This document shows, one piece after another, positions 17,779 to 27,305 of a DNA stretch of 64,000 nt. Source of the stretch: an uncultured Gammaproteobacteria bacterium (GTDB taxonomy: Bacteria > Pseudomonadota > Gammaproteobacteria > HK1); the NCBI GenBank assembly GCA_958295835.1, contig OY282378.1:1-64000 (forward strand). Direction: 5' to 3'. The notes below the pieces were generated by a model. The model had not been told where the DNA came from and ran no database searches. It saw only the letters and a list, made by a program, of their open reading frames with translations. The position numbers and the translations under genes are program-made. Position 1 is the stretch's first letter. Each line of letters begins with the position of its first letter.

Positions 17779-20700
17779 ATGACCGATATCCGGCTGATCG
17801 AGCGGTGGTTGCCGATCGCGGCGCTTGGTGAGGAGAGTATCCGCGAGCGGCGGTCGATGACCGCGCTGCCGCCGATTTATTACCTGCACGTCTGGTGGGC
17901 GCGGCGTCCGCTGGTGGCGTCGCGGGCCGCCGTGCTGGCCTCCCTCCTGCCGGCGGACGCGGATCGGGAGCGGTTCCTTCATGTGATCGGGATTCATGGC
18001 GATCCGGTGGCGACCAGAAGCCGGATCGATGTGGCGAAGCGCACGGGCGAAAATCTGGGGCCGGACCCCTATGGCTACAAACGTGCCTTCACGTATGCAC
18101 CAAGTGGTGAAGACAAGGGCTGGTTGGCGAGCGCGACGGGACGCCCATTACCCACCATTTCGGTACTCGACCCGTCCGCTGGCGGCGGCAGCATTCCCAT
18201 GGAAACGGAGCGGCTGGGGACTGCCTCCCTGGCGAACGACCTCAACCCCGTCGCCGCGCTGATTCTCATGGCCACCGTCGATTGGCCGTTCCGACACGGG
18301 TACGCCGCGCTTGAATCGTTTCAGGCGTTGAGCCGTGAGTTCATCCGCCGGGCGGAGCCGAAGTACGAGGGTGTGTTTCCTCCTGAACCCGATGGCGTTC
18401 AGATCGTCGGTTATCTGTGGGCGCGGACCATCACCTGTCCGTACTGCGACGGGCTCGTTCCGCTCTCGCCAAACTGGCGGCTTGCACCCGGCGGCACCGG
18501 CGTCAGACTGACGCCGCATCTCGGCGACGGCCCCGGATCGGAAGGCCGCACCTGCACGTTCGACATCGTGAATTCCCTGACAGACCAATCGCCCGGCACG
18601 GTGGCACGCGGTGACGGGACCTGCCCGTTTTCCGACTGCGGGCGGGTGATCGACGGGGACGTGATCAAGGAACAGGCGCAGGCCGGGAGGATGGGAGAAC
18701 AGCTTTACGCCGTCGTCTACAAGGAGCGGGTCGAGGTCGGGACGAAGACGGGGCGGCTCCGCGAGAAGTGGGTACGCGGCTACCGGGCACCGCGGCCGGA
18801 GGACGACAACGGCGCCGAGGTCCGGGCGCGGCTCGACGAGAAGCTGCCGGAGTGGGAAGCCTTCGACCTCGTGCCGAGCGAGAGAATCCCGGACGGCAAC
18901 AAGACGACCGAGCCGCAACGGTACGGCATGAACCAGTGGCTCGATTTGTTCTCGCCCCGTCAGCTTCTCTGCCACGGCACGAGCGTTGAGGTCTTCCGGC
19001 AAATGCTTGTGCCGACCGGGCCGCAGGCCGGTTGGACGAGGGCCGGAAGGCGGCCTACGGGTATCTGGCGCTCTCACTCGACAAGCTGCTGAACTACAAC
19101 TCCCGCATGTCCGTCTGGATGCCGACCCGAGAGGTCGTGGCAAACACCTTCAATCGTCACGATTTTGCATTCTGCTGGTCTCATGCGGAGATGGCCCCCC
19201 TGATTACCGGGCTCGGTTACGACTGGGCCATCAAGCAGACCGCGAAGTGCATCGCCGAGCTCGTCGCTCTGGTCCGCCCCGACGCCCCGGTCGGACATGG
19301 CGACCTGTTCGACGGGACCGACCGCACCGGCCATACCGTTGACACCAGACACACCGAACACCCGGATCACATCGGCCACGCCGCCCGCGGCAGCCGCACC
19401 GGCCCCATCGACCACGACAACGGTGAAGCCCCGCGCCGGTCAGCCCGAACGTCCGGACTGTCGATGACGACTTGGGCGACCAGGCAAACCGCACCGACGA
19501 AGCAGGACCTTCCCCCACCCCCGATCACCATCACCTGCAAGCCGGGCGACAGCCTGGACCATCTCGGGGACGCCTCCATCGACGTCGTCGTGATGGACCC
19601 GCCGTACTACGACAACGTGATGTACGCGGAGCTGTCGGACTTCTTCTACGTGTGGCTCAAGCGCACCGCCGGACACGTCTTCCCCGAGCTGTTCCGCCGC
19701 CAGCTCACGGACAAGGAGAACGAGGCGGTCGCCAACCCGGCCAAGTTCCGGGGCGAGAAGGGCGCGCGGGCGCTCGCCGGGCAGGACTACCGGGAGCGGA
19801 TGGCGGCCATCTTCGCCGAATGCCGCCGGGTGCTGAAGCCGGACGGGATCATGACGCTGATGTTCACCCACAAGGCGACCGGCGCCTGGGACGCGCTCAC
19901 CAAGGGGCTGATCGAATCGGGCTTCGCCATCACCGCCTCCTGGCCCATCAACACCGAGGCGGAAGGCAGCCTGCACATCAAGGACAAGGCGGCGGCCAAC
20001 AGCACCATCTTCCTGGTGTGCCGCCCGCGCGCCGGTGGCCGCTCCAGCTCTGCCGGTCCGGATGATCCAGGCGAAGCCGGCCAGGAGGGCGCCGACCGCC
20101 TTCCGGACCAGGTAGCTCCGGTCCGCGCTCCTCCCGACCGCATCGACCGGAGCGAAGCCAGCCGGGAGGATGCCGACCGCTCCCCGGAGCGGATTGCCCC
20201 GGCCCGCCCCCCTCTCGACAGTGTCGACCGAGGCGGATCCGAGCAAGACCAGGACACCGCCCGCGCGCCCCTCCAGGTGCGGGAGGCGCCGGGCATCTAC
20301 GAGCCGACGCGGCAGGACGTGCCCGATCTCTACTGGGAGGACGTGGAGCCGCGGGTCGCGCGCGCCGTGCGGGCGCGGGTCGGCGAGTTCCAGGACGCGG
20401 GCATCGCGGGGGTCGATCTCTATCTCGCCTCCTTCGGGCCGGCGCTCGAAGAGTTCTCCCGCCACTGGCCGCTCAAGCGGGGCACGCCGCGCGAGCCGCC
20501 GGCGGAGCGTCGTCGCCGGCGGCAACAGGTGTTGCTCGACGAGGAAGAATGGGACCCCTACGCCACCACCCCGGAGGACGCCCTCGACGCCGCCCGGCGC
20601 GAGGTGAAGCGCTGGCGTCTGGAACAACTGACCCATCTCAAGGCCGACGCCGATCTCGATCCCGCGACGGCGTTCTTCGTCCTCGCGTGGGACGCCTTCC

Positions 20701-21170
20701 GGGCGCCCGCGTTCTCCTACGACGAAGCGCTCAGGCTCGCCCGCGCCGTCGGTATCGATCTGGACGATGACGTCGTCGACCGGCTTGCGAAGAAGAAAGG
20801 CAGCAACCTGCATCTGTGGGACAGCGCCCAACGCGCGGCCAAAGGGGCGCTCGGACCGCCCGACGGTTCCCAGGGCATGATCGACGCCATCCACCGCGCG
20901 GCCCATACGGCGCGAACCCGCTCCCTCCAGGCCGCCCGCGAGCTGCTCGCCGGGGCGCAGGCGGATCGGGACCCGCGCTTCTTCGCGGCGCTCGAAGCCG
21001 TCCTGGAGGTGCTGCCGGTGTCCAGGGCGTTCACGGGCATCGACGTCGAGGGCGAGGCCGCGGCGGCGGGCGACGACTTCGAAGCGCTCTACAAGCTCGC
21101 CCGGCTCGCCTACCGGGACGAGATCGGCGAGCCCGAACAGCTCAAGCTATGGCGCGACGGCGGGTGCTGA
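17779..21170 (+). CDS. DUF1156 adenine methyltransferase (frameshifted)
   Basis: One gene in two frames: codons from ATG 17779 run to about 19020, and the homology continues from about 19032 in the frame ending at 21170; a one-base loss explains it. The N-terminus (LIERWLPIAALGEESIRERR, PIYYLHVWWARRPL) is DUF1156. The SAM-binding motif is DPSAGGGSIP near 18172 and the catalytic motif is DPPYYDNVMYAELSDFFY at about 19596. A CPYCDG-type zinc pair lies near 18438. Two low-complexity inserts rich in D, R, P and H flank the catalytic core (about 19270-19510 and 20040-20280). It probably methylates host DNA for self-recognition. As read, it would yield a truncated, inactive product. Confidence 0.8.
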
Positions 21171-21174
21171 CCCC

Positions 21175-21417
21175 ATGCCCGCCGGCCCATGTCCCGGATG
21201 TCTGCCGGAGCGAAGATCTCCGTGGCACGACGGCGGATGCTGACCCCATGCCCGCCGACCGCACCTGGAAGCTCGAATACATCCCTGACGACGGCGGCCT
21301 CGTCGATCTCGTCCATGACGAGTGCTGACCCCATGCCCGCCGCCTGCACCTGGAAGCTCGAATACATCCCTGACGACGGCGGCCTCGTCGATCTCGTCCA
21401 TGACGAGTGCTGACCCC
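21175..21417 (+). repeat. Three tandem mini-ORFs from the helicase 5' end
   Basis: ATGs at 21175, 21248, 21333 and 21418 each follow a TGA plus exactly CCCC. The two 81-bp ORFs (21248-21328 and 21333-21413) encode WKLEYIPDDGGLVDLV and end HDEC; they are 85-bp tandem units copying the true helicase start (WKLKYTPDDGDLVELF). The first (21175-21243) is degenerate and ends WHDGGC, like the methylase end WRDGGC. They form an unbroken stop-CCCC-start chain from methylase to helicase. Confidence 0.85.
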
Positions 21418-24400
21418 ATGCTCTCCGACCGCGCCTGGAAGCTCAAGTACACCCCCGACGACGGCGACCTCGTCGAGCTCTTCTACGTCCCGGTGCTCGA
21501 AGACGCCGAGCGCTACGACCGGCTGACCGGGTACTTCAACGCCGGGGCGCTCGCGCTCGCCGCGCGCGGCATCGAAGGGCTGGTGCGCAATGCCGGGCGG
21601 ATGCGGCTCGTCGTGGGCTGCACGCTGGAGCCGTCCGAGATCGAGGCGATCGAGCGCGGCGAGGCGCTTCGCGACCTTGTAGAACGACGCCTGGCGAGCC
21701 TCCCCCTGGCCCCACCCGACCCGGCGTCGTGCGAAGCGCTGGAGCTGCTCGCCTGGATGATCGCGCGCGGCCATCTGGAGGTGAAGGTCGCCGTGCCCTG
21801 CGACCTCGACGGCCGCCCGATCCCCTCCGACGGCATCTTTCACGAGAAGGCCGGCATCGTCGCGGACCGCACCGGCGACCGGCTTGCCTGGAACGGCAGC
21901 CTCAACGAGACCGCCGCGGGCTGGCAGCGCAACTGGGAGAGCATCAACGTCTATACGAGCTGGGGGCCGGAGCCCGGCCGGGTCGACGACGAGGAGGCCA
22001 ACTTCGCGCGCATCTGGGCGAACCGCTCGAAGCGCGTGATCGTGCTCGACGTGCCCGATGCGGCCCGCCGGGACCTGATGCGCTTCATGCCGGACAGCGA
22101 TACCCCGGCCCGCCTGAAGGCGCCCGATCCGGCGCCCGTCAGGGCCGCCGCGGAAGACGCGGCGCTCCCTCCGAAGGAGTCGGAGCGGTCGCCCGCGGAG
22201 ACCCCGGAACCGTTGCCCGCGTCGCCGCCGGCCGGCGACTTGAGAAGCCGCGTCTGGGCCTTCATCGCCCGCGCGCCCCCCTGCCCGAGGGCGGCATCCG
22301 GGTCGGCGAGGCGACCGCCGCGGTCACGCCCTGGCCGCACCAGATCAAGGCGTTCGAGCGGCTCTACGACCACTGGCCGCCCCGGCTGCTGATCGCCGAC
22401 GAGGTGGGGCTCGGCAAGACCATCCAGGCCGGACTGCTGCTGCGGCAGGCATGGCTCTCGGGCCGCGCGAAACGCATCCTCGTCCTGGCGCCCAAGGCGG
22501 TCCTCGGGCAGTGGCAGATCGAGCTTCGCGAGAAGTTCAACCTCAACTGGCCCGTCTACGACGGCCGCCAGCTCGTACGCTATCCCTCGCCGGCGCTACG
22601 CGGGAGGCATCGGGCCGAGGCCGGCCCGCATCGCTGGCACGAGGAGCCGGCGGTGATCGCGTCGAGCCACCTGATGCGGCGGCGCGAGCGCGCGGCGGTC
22701 CTGCTGGAAGACGCCGCGCCCTGGGATCTGGTGGTGCTCGACGAGGCGCACCATGCGCGCCGGCGCGCGGCGGGCGCCCCGCAAGAGGGCGGGCCGAACG
22801 CCCTGCTCCGGCTCATGCGGGGGCTTGAAGTCCGCACCCAAGGTCTGGTGCTGCTGACCGCGACGCCCATGCAGGTGCATCCCGTCGAGGTCTGGGACCT
22901 GCTCGATCTCCTGGGCCTGCCGCCCGAATGGAGCGCGGAAGCGTTCCTCCGCTTCTTCGAGGATCTGGAACAGCCGAGTCCGTCCTCGCAGGCGCTGGAC
23001 CGGATGTCGGGATTGTTCCAGGCCGTCGAGCGTTCCTGGGGGGAGGTCGCGACGGAAGACGCGCGACGTCTCACGGCGCTCTCCCGGTTCAAGGCGAACA
23101 AGGTCCTGCGGGCGCTTCGCGACCCCGCGAGCATCCCGCGCCGGCAACTGGAGACCGAAGAACGCCGGGCGGCGCTCCGCATCGTGCAGGCGCATACCCC
23201 GATCCGGCGGCTGGTCTCGCGGCATACGCGGGAGCTGCTGCGCCGCTACTTCAAGGCCGGAACGTTGACGACCCCGATCGCCGACCGCTCGGTGGACGAT
23301 CGCTTCATCGACATGACCCCGGAGGAGAGGGCGCTGTACGGCGCGGTCGAGGAGTACATCGTGAGCACCTGGAACCAGGCGGGCGCCGCCGAGCGCACGG
23401 CGGTGGGGTTCGTGATGACGATCTACCGCCGCCGGCTGGCAAGCAGCTTCCACGCCCTGCGCGCCACGCTGCGGAAGCATCTCGACGCCATCGCGGTGGA
23501 TGACCGGAGCCGACCGGCCGGTTCGGACGAGGACGATCGGGAGCGGCTGGCCGGTTCGGACGAGGACGATCGGGGCCGACTGGCCGGCTTGGATGAGGAC
23601 GACCGGGGCCGGCTGGCCGGCTCGGACGAGGACGACCGTGGCGAGCTGACCGGCTTGGGCGAAGACGATCGGGGCCGGCTGGCCGGCTTGAACGAAGACG
23701 ATCGGGGCCGGTTGGCCGGCTCGGACGAGGACGCGCCCGACGACGAAGCGATGGACGAGATGCCGGATACCGACGAGATTGCCGAGCTGGAGCAACGGGC
23801 GCTGGCCGCCGAAGAGGCGCATGACATCGAGCGGCTGCTCGACGGCATCGGCCGCCTGCCGCCCGACAGCAAGCTCGAAAGCCTGAAGGACGTGCTCATC
23901 GAGCTGCGCGAAGCCGGCTTCGCCCAGACGATGGTGTTCACCCAGTTCACCGACACCATGAAGTTCCTGCGGGAGGCGCTACGTGGCGAGACCGGTCCGC
24001 GGGCGCTGCGTGACGAGGCCGGGCCGCAAGCGTTGCGTGGCGAGGTCGGTCCGCAAGTGCTGAGCGGCGAGGCCGGGCCGCGAACGCTGCGTGACGAGGC
24101 CGGTCCGCAAGTGCTGAGCGGCGAGGCCGGTCCGCAAGCGTTACGCGGCGAGGCCGGTCCGCGAGCGCTACGCGGCGAGGCCGGGCCGCAAGCGCTACGC
24201 GGCGAGGCCGGGCCGCGCCTGATGTGTTTCTCCGGGCGCGGGGGAGAGATCCCCACCGCCGACGGCGGCTGGCGCCGGATCGGCCGCGACGAGGCCAAGC
24301 GCCGGTTCCGCGACGGGGAGGCCGACGTCCTGCTCTGCACGGATGCCGCCGCCGAGGGCCTGAACTTCCAGTTCTGCGGCGCACTGGTCAATTACGACAT

Positions 24401-25040
24401 GCCCTGGAACCCGATGCGGGTCGAGCAGCGCATCGGGCGCATCGATCGGCTGGGCCAGGCGCATCCGGTCATCCGCATCGTCAACCTGCACTACGAGGGC
24501 ACGATCGAGACCGACGTGTACCGGGCGCTCCGAAGCCGCATCGGCCTGTTCGAGACGGTGGTCGGGCGCCTCCAGCCGATCCTGGCGCAACTGCCGCGGA
24601 CCATCGCCGACGCGGTGGTCTCGGGCGCCGGCCGGGAGGGACCGGAACGCACGCGCGTGACGGACGCGATCGAACGCCAGGCGCGGCAGGCCGAAGCCGG
24701 CGGGTTCGATCTCGACGCCGCGCTGGACGACGACGTCACCCTGCCGGATCGGCCGCCTTCGCCGGTGACCATGGAAGACCTCGACCGGGTGATCGGATCG
24801 CCCGGCCTGATGCCGCCCGGCACCGACGTCCAGCCGCTGGCGCCCCGTGAATACGGACTGCTGGCGCCGGGAATGGCCGAACGCCTTCGGGTCACGACCG
24901 ACCCCGCCTGGTACGAGGAGCACGCGGAGAGCGTGGAGCTCTGGTCGCCGGGGAGTCCGTTGTTCAAGGCGCCGGAGTTCGTAGTCACTCCGGAGGAGCC
25001 AATGGAGGATGAGACACTGAGGGATGTCCTGGGACGATAA
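21418..25040 (+). CDS. PLD-SNF2 helicase (frameshifted)
   Basis: The N-terminal ~280 residues resemble a phospholipase D-like domain (RYDRLTGYFNAGAL, RLVVGCTLEP, IFHEKAGIVADRTGDRLAWNG with HxK and NGS/N). The SNF2 helicase follows: Walker A DEVGLGKTIQ, DEAH box VVLDEAHHARRR, and the C-terminal lobe CTDAAAEGLNFQFC and RIGRIDRLGQ. The frame changes near 22275 inside a C6 run (GCGCGCCCCCCTGCC); seven Cs would restore one ORF giving APLPEGGIRVGEA. Two in-frame tandem repeats expand loops at 23500 and 23979. It is the last backbone gene and would act as a DNA translocase in restriction of foreign DNA (family inference). Confidence 0.85.
23500..23730 (+). repeat. Seven 33-bp in-frame repeats in helicase
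   Basis: The 11-residue unit DDRGRLAGSDE occurs seven times (variants RERLAGSDE, RGELTGLGE, RGRLAGLNE). It lies in a linker between the two helicase lobes. The unit is acidic and probably disordered. Confidence 0.9.
23979..24221 (+). repeat. Nine 27-bp in-frame repeats in helicase
   Basis: The 9-residue unit LRGEAGPQA occurs nine times (variants LRDEAGPQA, LSGEAGPRT). It interrupts the C-terminal helicase lobe between MKFLREA and MCFSGRGGEIPT, where homologues of this lobe usually have a short loop. Confidence 0.9.
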
Positions 25041-25047
25041 CGCATCT

Positions 25048-25259
25048 GCGGAGCTCGACCGGCCGTTTCGAGCGGCATGATCTCCATCTCCTCGGCGAAC
25101 TTTTGGAAATCCCTCGGGCTTTCAGTGACGATCCTCGGTATTCCGTGTGTCAGGGCAGTTGCTACCACATTGGCGTAAGGATCGCTTGTTCATGGAAGCG
25201 CGATGCTTGAGCGCTCGGTGAATCTCGTCGGGCAGGTCGCGAATCGGCAAATTGGCCAA
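25048..25259 (-). pseudogene. VapBC remnant (antitoxin start joined to toxin end)
   Basis: A TTG at 25259 with AGGAGG upstream opens ANLPIRDLPDEIHRALKHRA, the start of a FitA/VapB ribbon-helix-helix antitoxin. After SMNKR the sequence jumps to the C-terminal end of a PIN toxin in another frame (DPYANVVATALTHGIPR, IVTESPRDFQKFAEEM). About 350 bp of a normal pair is missing. Neither product can be functional. Confidence 0.75.
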
Positions 25260-25382
25260 GGGATCCTCCTGGCATTCGGTCGCGAGCAGGCGGAAGGTGA
25301 CACCGGTATCGGTGTCAGGCGCAACATCCTCATCGGCCTCATGGCGGTATGATTGCGTCCGTCGCGACACGTCATCCTCATG

Positions 25383-26198
25383 ATGGAAGAAACGAATACT
25401 CACGCGCAGATGGCGGCGGGCAGCGGATTTCGGATCGGGATCGAGCGCAAGACATTCGAGAGTCCGCCGACCCTGGCGCTCGAAGGGCTGGAGTTCAGCG
25501 TCGAGCCGGGGGAGTTCGTCGCGATCGTCGGCCCGTCCGGGGCGGGCAAGACCACCCTCCTGAACATCGTGGCCGGGCTCGACCGGGATTTCGAAGGGGA
25601 GGTGGCAGGCGATGCGAGTGGGGACGGGGCAGGGGATCGGCGGATCGGCTACGTGTTTCAGACCCCTCGCCTGATGCCCTGGCTCACCGCGCTGGAGAAC
25701 GTGCGCCTCGTCCTGCCGCAAGAAGGGACCGACGGCGTCGAGGCGGCGCGGAAAATCCTCGACGAGGTCGGGCTGCAAGGGTTCGAGGATGCGTATCCCG
25801 GACGGCTCTCGGGAGGTATGCAGCGCCGGGTGGCGCTCGCACGGGCGTTCGGGGTGAATCCGGCGCTGCTGCTGATGGACGAACCCTTCGCCTCTCTCGA
25901 CGAGCCGCTGGCGTGGCGCCTGCGGGGCCGGCTGCACGCGCTGTGGCGCCGCCGGCGCTCGACGGTGCTGTTCGTGACCCATGACCTGAAGGAGGCGTTG
26001 TCGCTCGCCGATCGGGTGCTGTTCCTGTCCTCGCGTCCCGGCCGCGTCGTATGGGAACAGCCGGTCGGGCTGCCCCATCCGCGCGGGCGCGACGATCCCG
26101 GGGTGGAGCGCCTGCGGGCCGATCTGATCACGCAGCATCCGGAGCTTCTCGCCGGGCGCGTCGGCGAGGTCCCGGGCGCCGGGAGCATTTCATGCTGA
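25383..26198 (+). CDS. ABC transporter ATPase, NitT/TauT type
   Basis: A 271-residue ABC ATPase. Walker A GPSGAGKTT, Q-loop VFQTPRLMPWL, signature LSGGMQRRVALARA, Walker B LLLMDEPFASLD and H-loop VTHDLKEAL are all intact. The TPRLMPWLT and HDLKEALSLADRV patterns fit the nitrate/sulfonate/taurine subfamily. No matching permease or binding protein of that subfamily is next to it, so it may serve the downstream PQQ-associated cluster or be an orphan. The ATG at 25383 is chosen from two close candidates, as the upstream one lies in the VapBC remnant region. It is a cytoplasmic subunit on the inner membrane. Confidence 0.85.
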   Translation: MEETNTHAQMAAGSGFRIGIERKTFESPPTLALEGLEFSVEPGEFVAIVGPSGAGKTTLLNIVAGLDRDFEGEVAGDASGDGAGDRRIGYVFQTPRLMPWLTALENVRLVLPQEGTDGVEAARKILDEVGLQGFEDAYPGRLSGGMQRRVALARAFGVNPALLLMDEPFASLDEPLAWRLRGRLHALWRRRRSTVLFVTHDLKEALSLADRVLFLSSRPGRVVWEQPVGLPHPRGRDDPGVERLRADLITQHPELLAGRVGEVPGAGSISC

Positions 26199-26261
26199 GG
26201 ACCGAGATCGGCCCTTGGTTCCGGGATCCGCCGGGTTGGGGAATCGGCGGCGGAGGTTGAC

Positions 26262-27020
26262 ATGAGCGAGTCCGGGACGAAGACGCCGGCGCTGGAGGTG
26301 CAGGGACTCGGCAAGTCGTATGGCCCGCTGAAAGCGCTCGATGAGGTGAGCCTCGCCGTCGCGGGCGGAGAGTTCGTCGGTCTGCTCGGTCCGAACGGCG
26401 CCGGGAAGACGACGCTCTTCCAGATCCTGAGCGGACTCTTCGCCGCCGACACGGGATCGGTGAACGTGCTCGGCCACGACATCCGGCGCTCGGCGACGGC
26501 GGCGCTGGCCGGGATCGGGGTCGTGTTCCAGCAGCCCACCCTGGATCTCGACCTCTCGGTGCGCGCCAACCTGCGCTTCAGCGCGTATCTCCACGGCATG
26601 TCCCGCGCCCGCCGCCGCGAGCGGATCGAGGCCGAGCTCGAACGGCTCGGGCTCGCGGAGCGCGCGGGCGCTCCCGCGCGCACCCTGAGCGGCGGCAACC
26701 GGCGCCGGGTGGAGCTTGCCCGCGCGCTGGTCCACGAGCCGAGCGTGCTGCTCATGGACGAGGCCACGGTCGGGCTCGATCCGGCCTCGCGGCGGCAGCT
26801 TCTCGACTACGTGCTGGAGCTGCGCCGGGAGCGCCCGGTCGGGGTGCTCTGGGCCACCCACCTGGTGGACGAGGTCGAGCGCGCCGACCGCGTGGTCATC
26901 CTGCACCGCGGTCGCATCCTGGAGGCCGGGCCGCCCGCGGAGATCGTCGCCCGCGCCGGGGTGCCGGGCATCGGGGAGGCGTTTCTCGAGATGACCGGCA
27001 AGCCGGCGGGCTCCGAATGA
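26262..27020 (+). CDS. ABC transporter ATPase of PQQ-associated exporter
   Basis: A 252-residue ABC-2 class ATPase: Walker A GPNGAGKTT, Q-loop VFQQPTLDLDL, signature LSGGNRRRVELARA, Walker B VLLMDEATVGLD, H-loop WATHLVDEV. With the binding protein at 28621 and permease at 29894 it matches the conserved set around PQQ-dependent alcohol oxidation (the pedB/pedC-type ABC system). The exported or imported compound is not established. It has its own ATG 63 bp after the previous gene. The following 285 bp (27021-27305) holds no gene I can support and probably the leader of the beta-propeller gene. Confidence 0.85.
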   Translation: MSESGTKTPALEVQGLGKSYGPLKALDEVSLAVAGGEFVGLLGPNGAGKTTLFQILSGLFAADTGSVNVLGHDIRRSATAALAGIGVVFQQPTLDLDLSVRANLRFSAYLHGMSRARRRERIEAELERLGLAERAGAPARTLSGGNRRRVELARALVHEPSVLLMDEATVGLDPASRRQLLDYVLELRRERPVGVLWATHLVDEVERADRVVILHRGRILEAGPPAEIVARAGVPGIGEAFLEMTGKPAGSE

Positions 27021-27305
27021 GGGGCGCTTCGTGGATGGTCCGGGCGACGTGCCGGCTCCGCTCGCATCGGTGCGGCGAACAAACGATTGGCCCTGCTCGT
27101 GCGATCCGCGTTGACACACCATGCGATCCGCGTCGTTGAACGGTCCGGTGCATTTTTGTACCTTTCAGGCGCTCGAATCAACCGGAAGATTCCTGCACCG
27201 CTTGTGTGGAACAAGACTGTTCCCCGCCCGTCCACGGCGCTGGCCAGGGCGCGAGTGCACCAGCGGTCGCCGCTCACCGGGAACACCGAAACCAGGGAGG
27301 ACGTG

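Noticed and set aside
19440..20906. Minus-strand 488-codon open frame
   Set aside because: Antisense of the methylase, with a translation rich in Arg, Gly and Val and no domain.
25383..26198. Assigning this ATPase to a nitrate or taurine transporter
   Set aside because: No permease or binding protein of that type is adjacent, so a substrate cannot be named.
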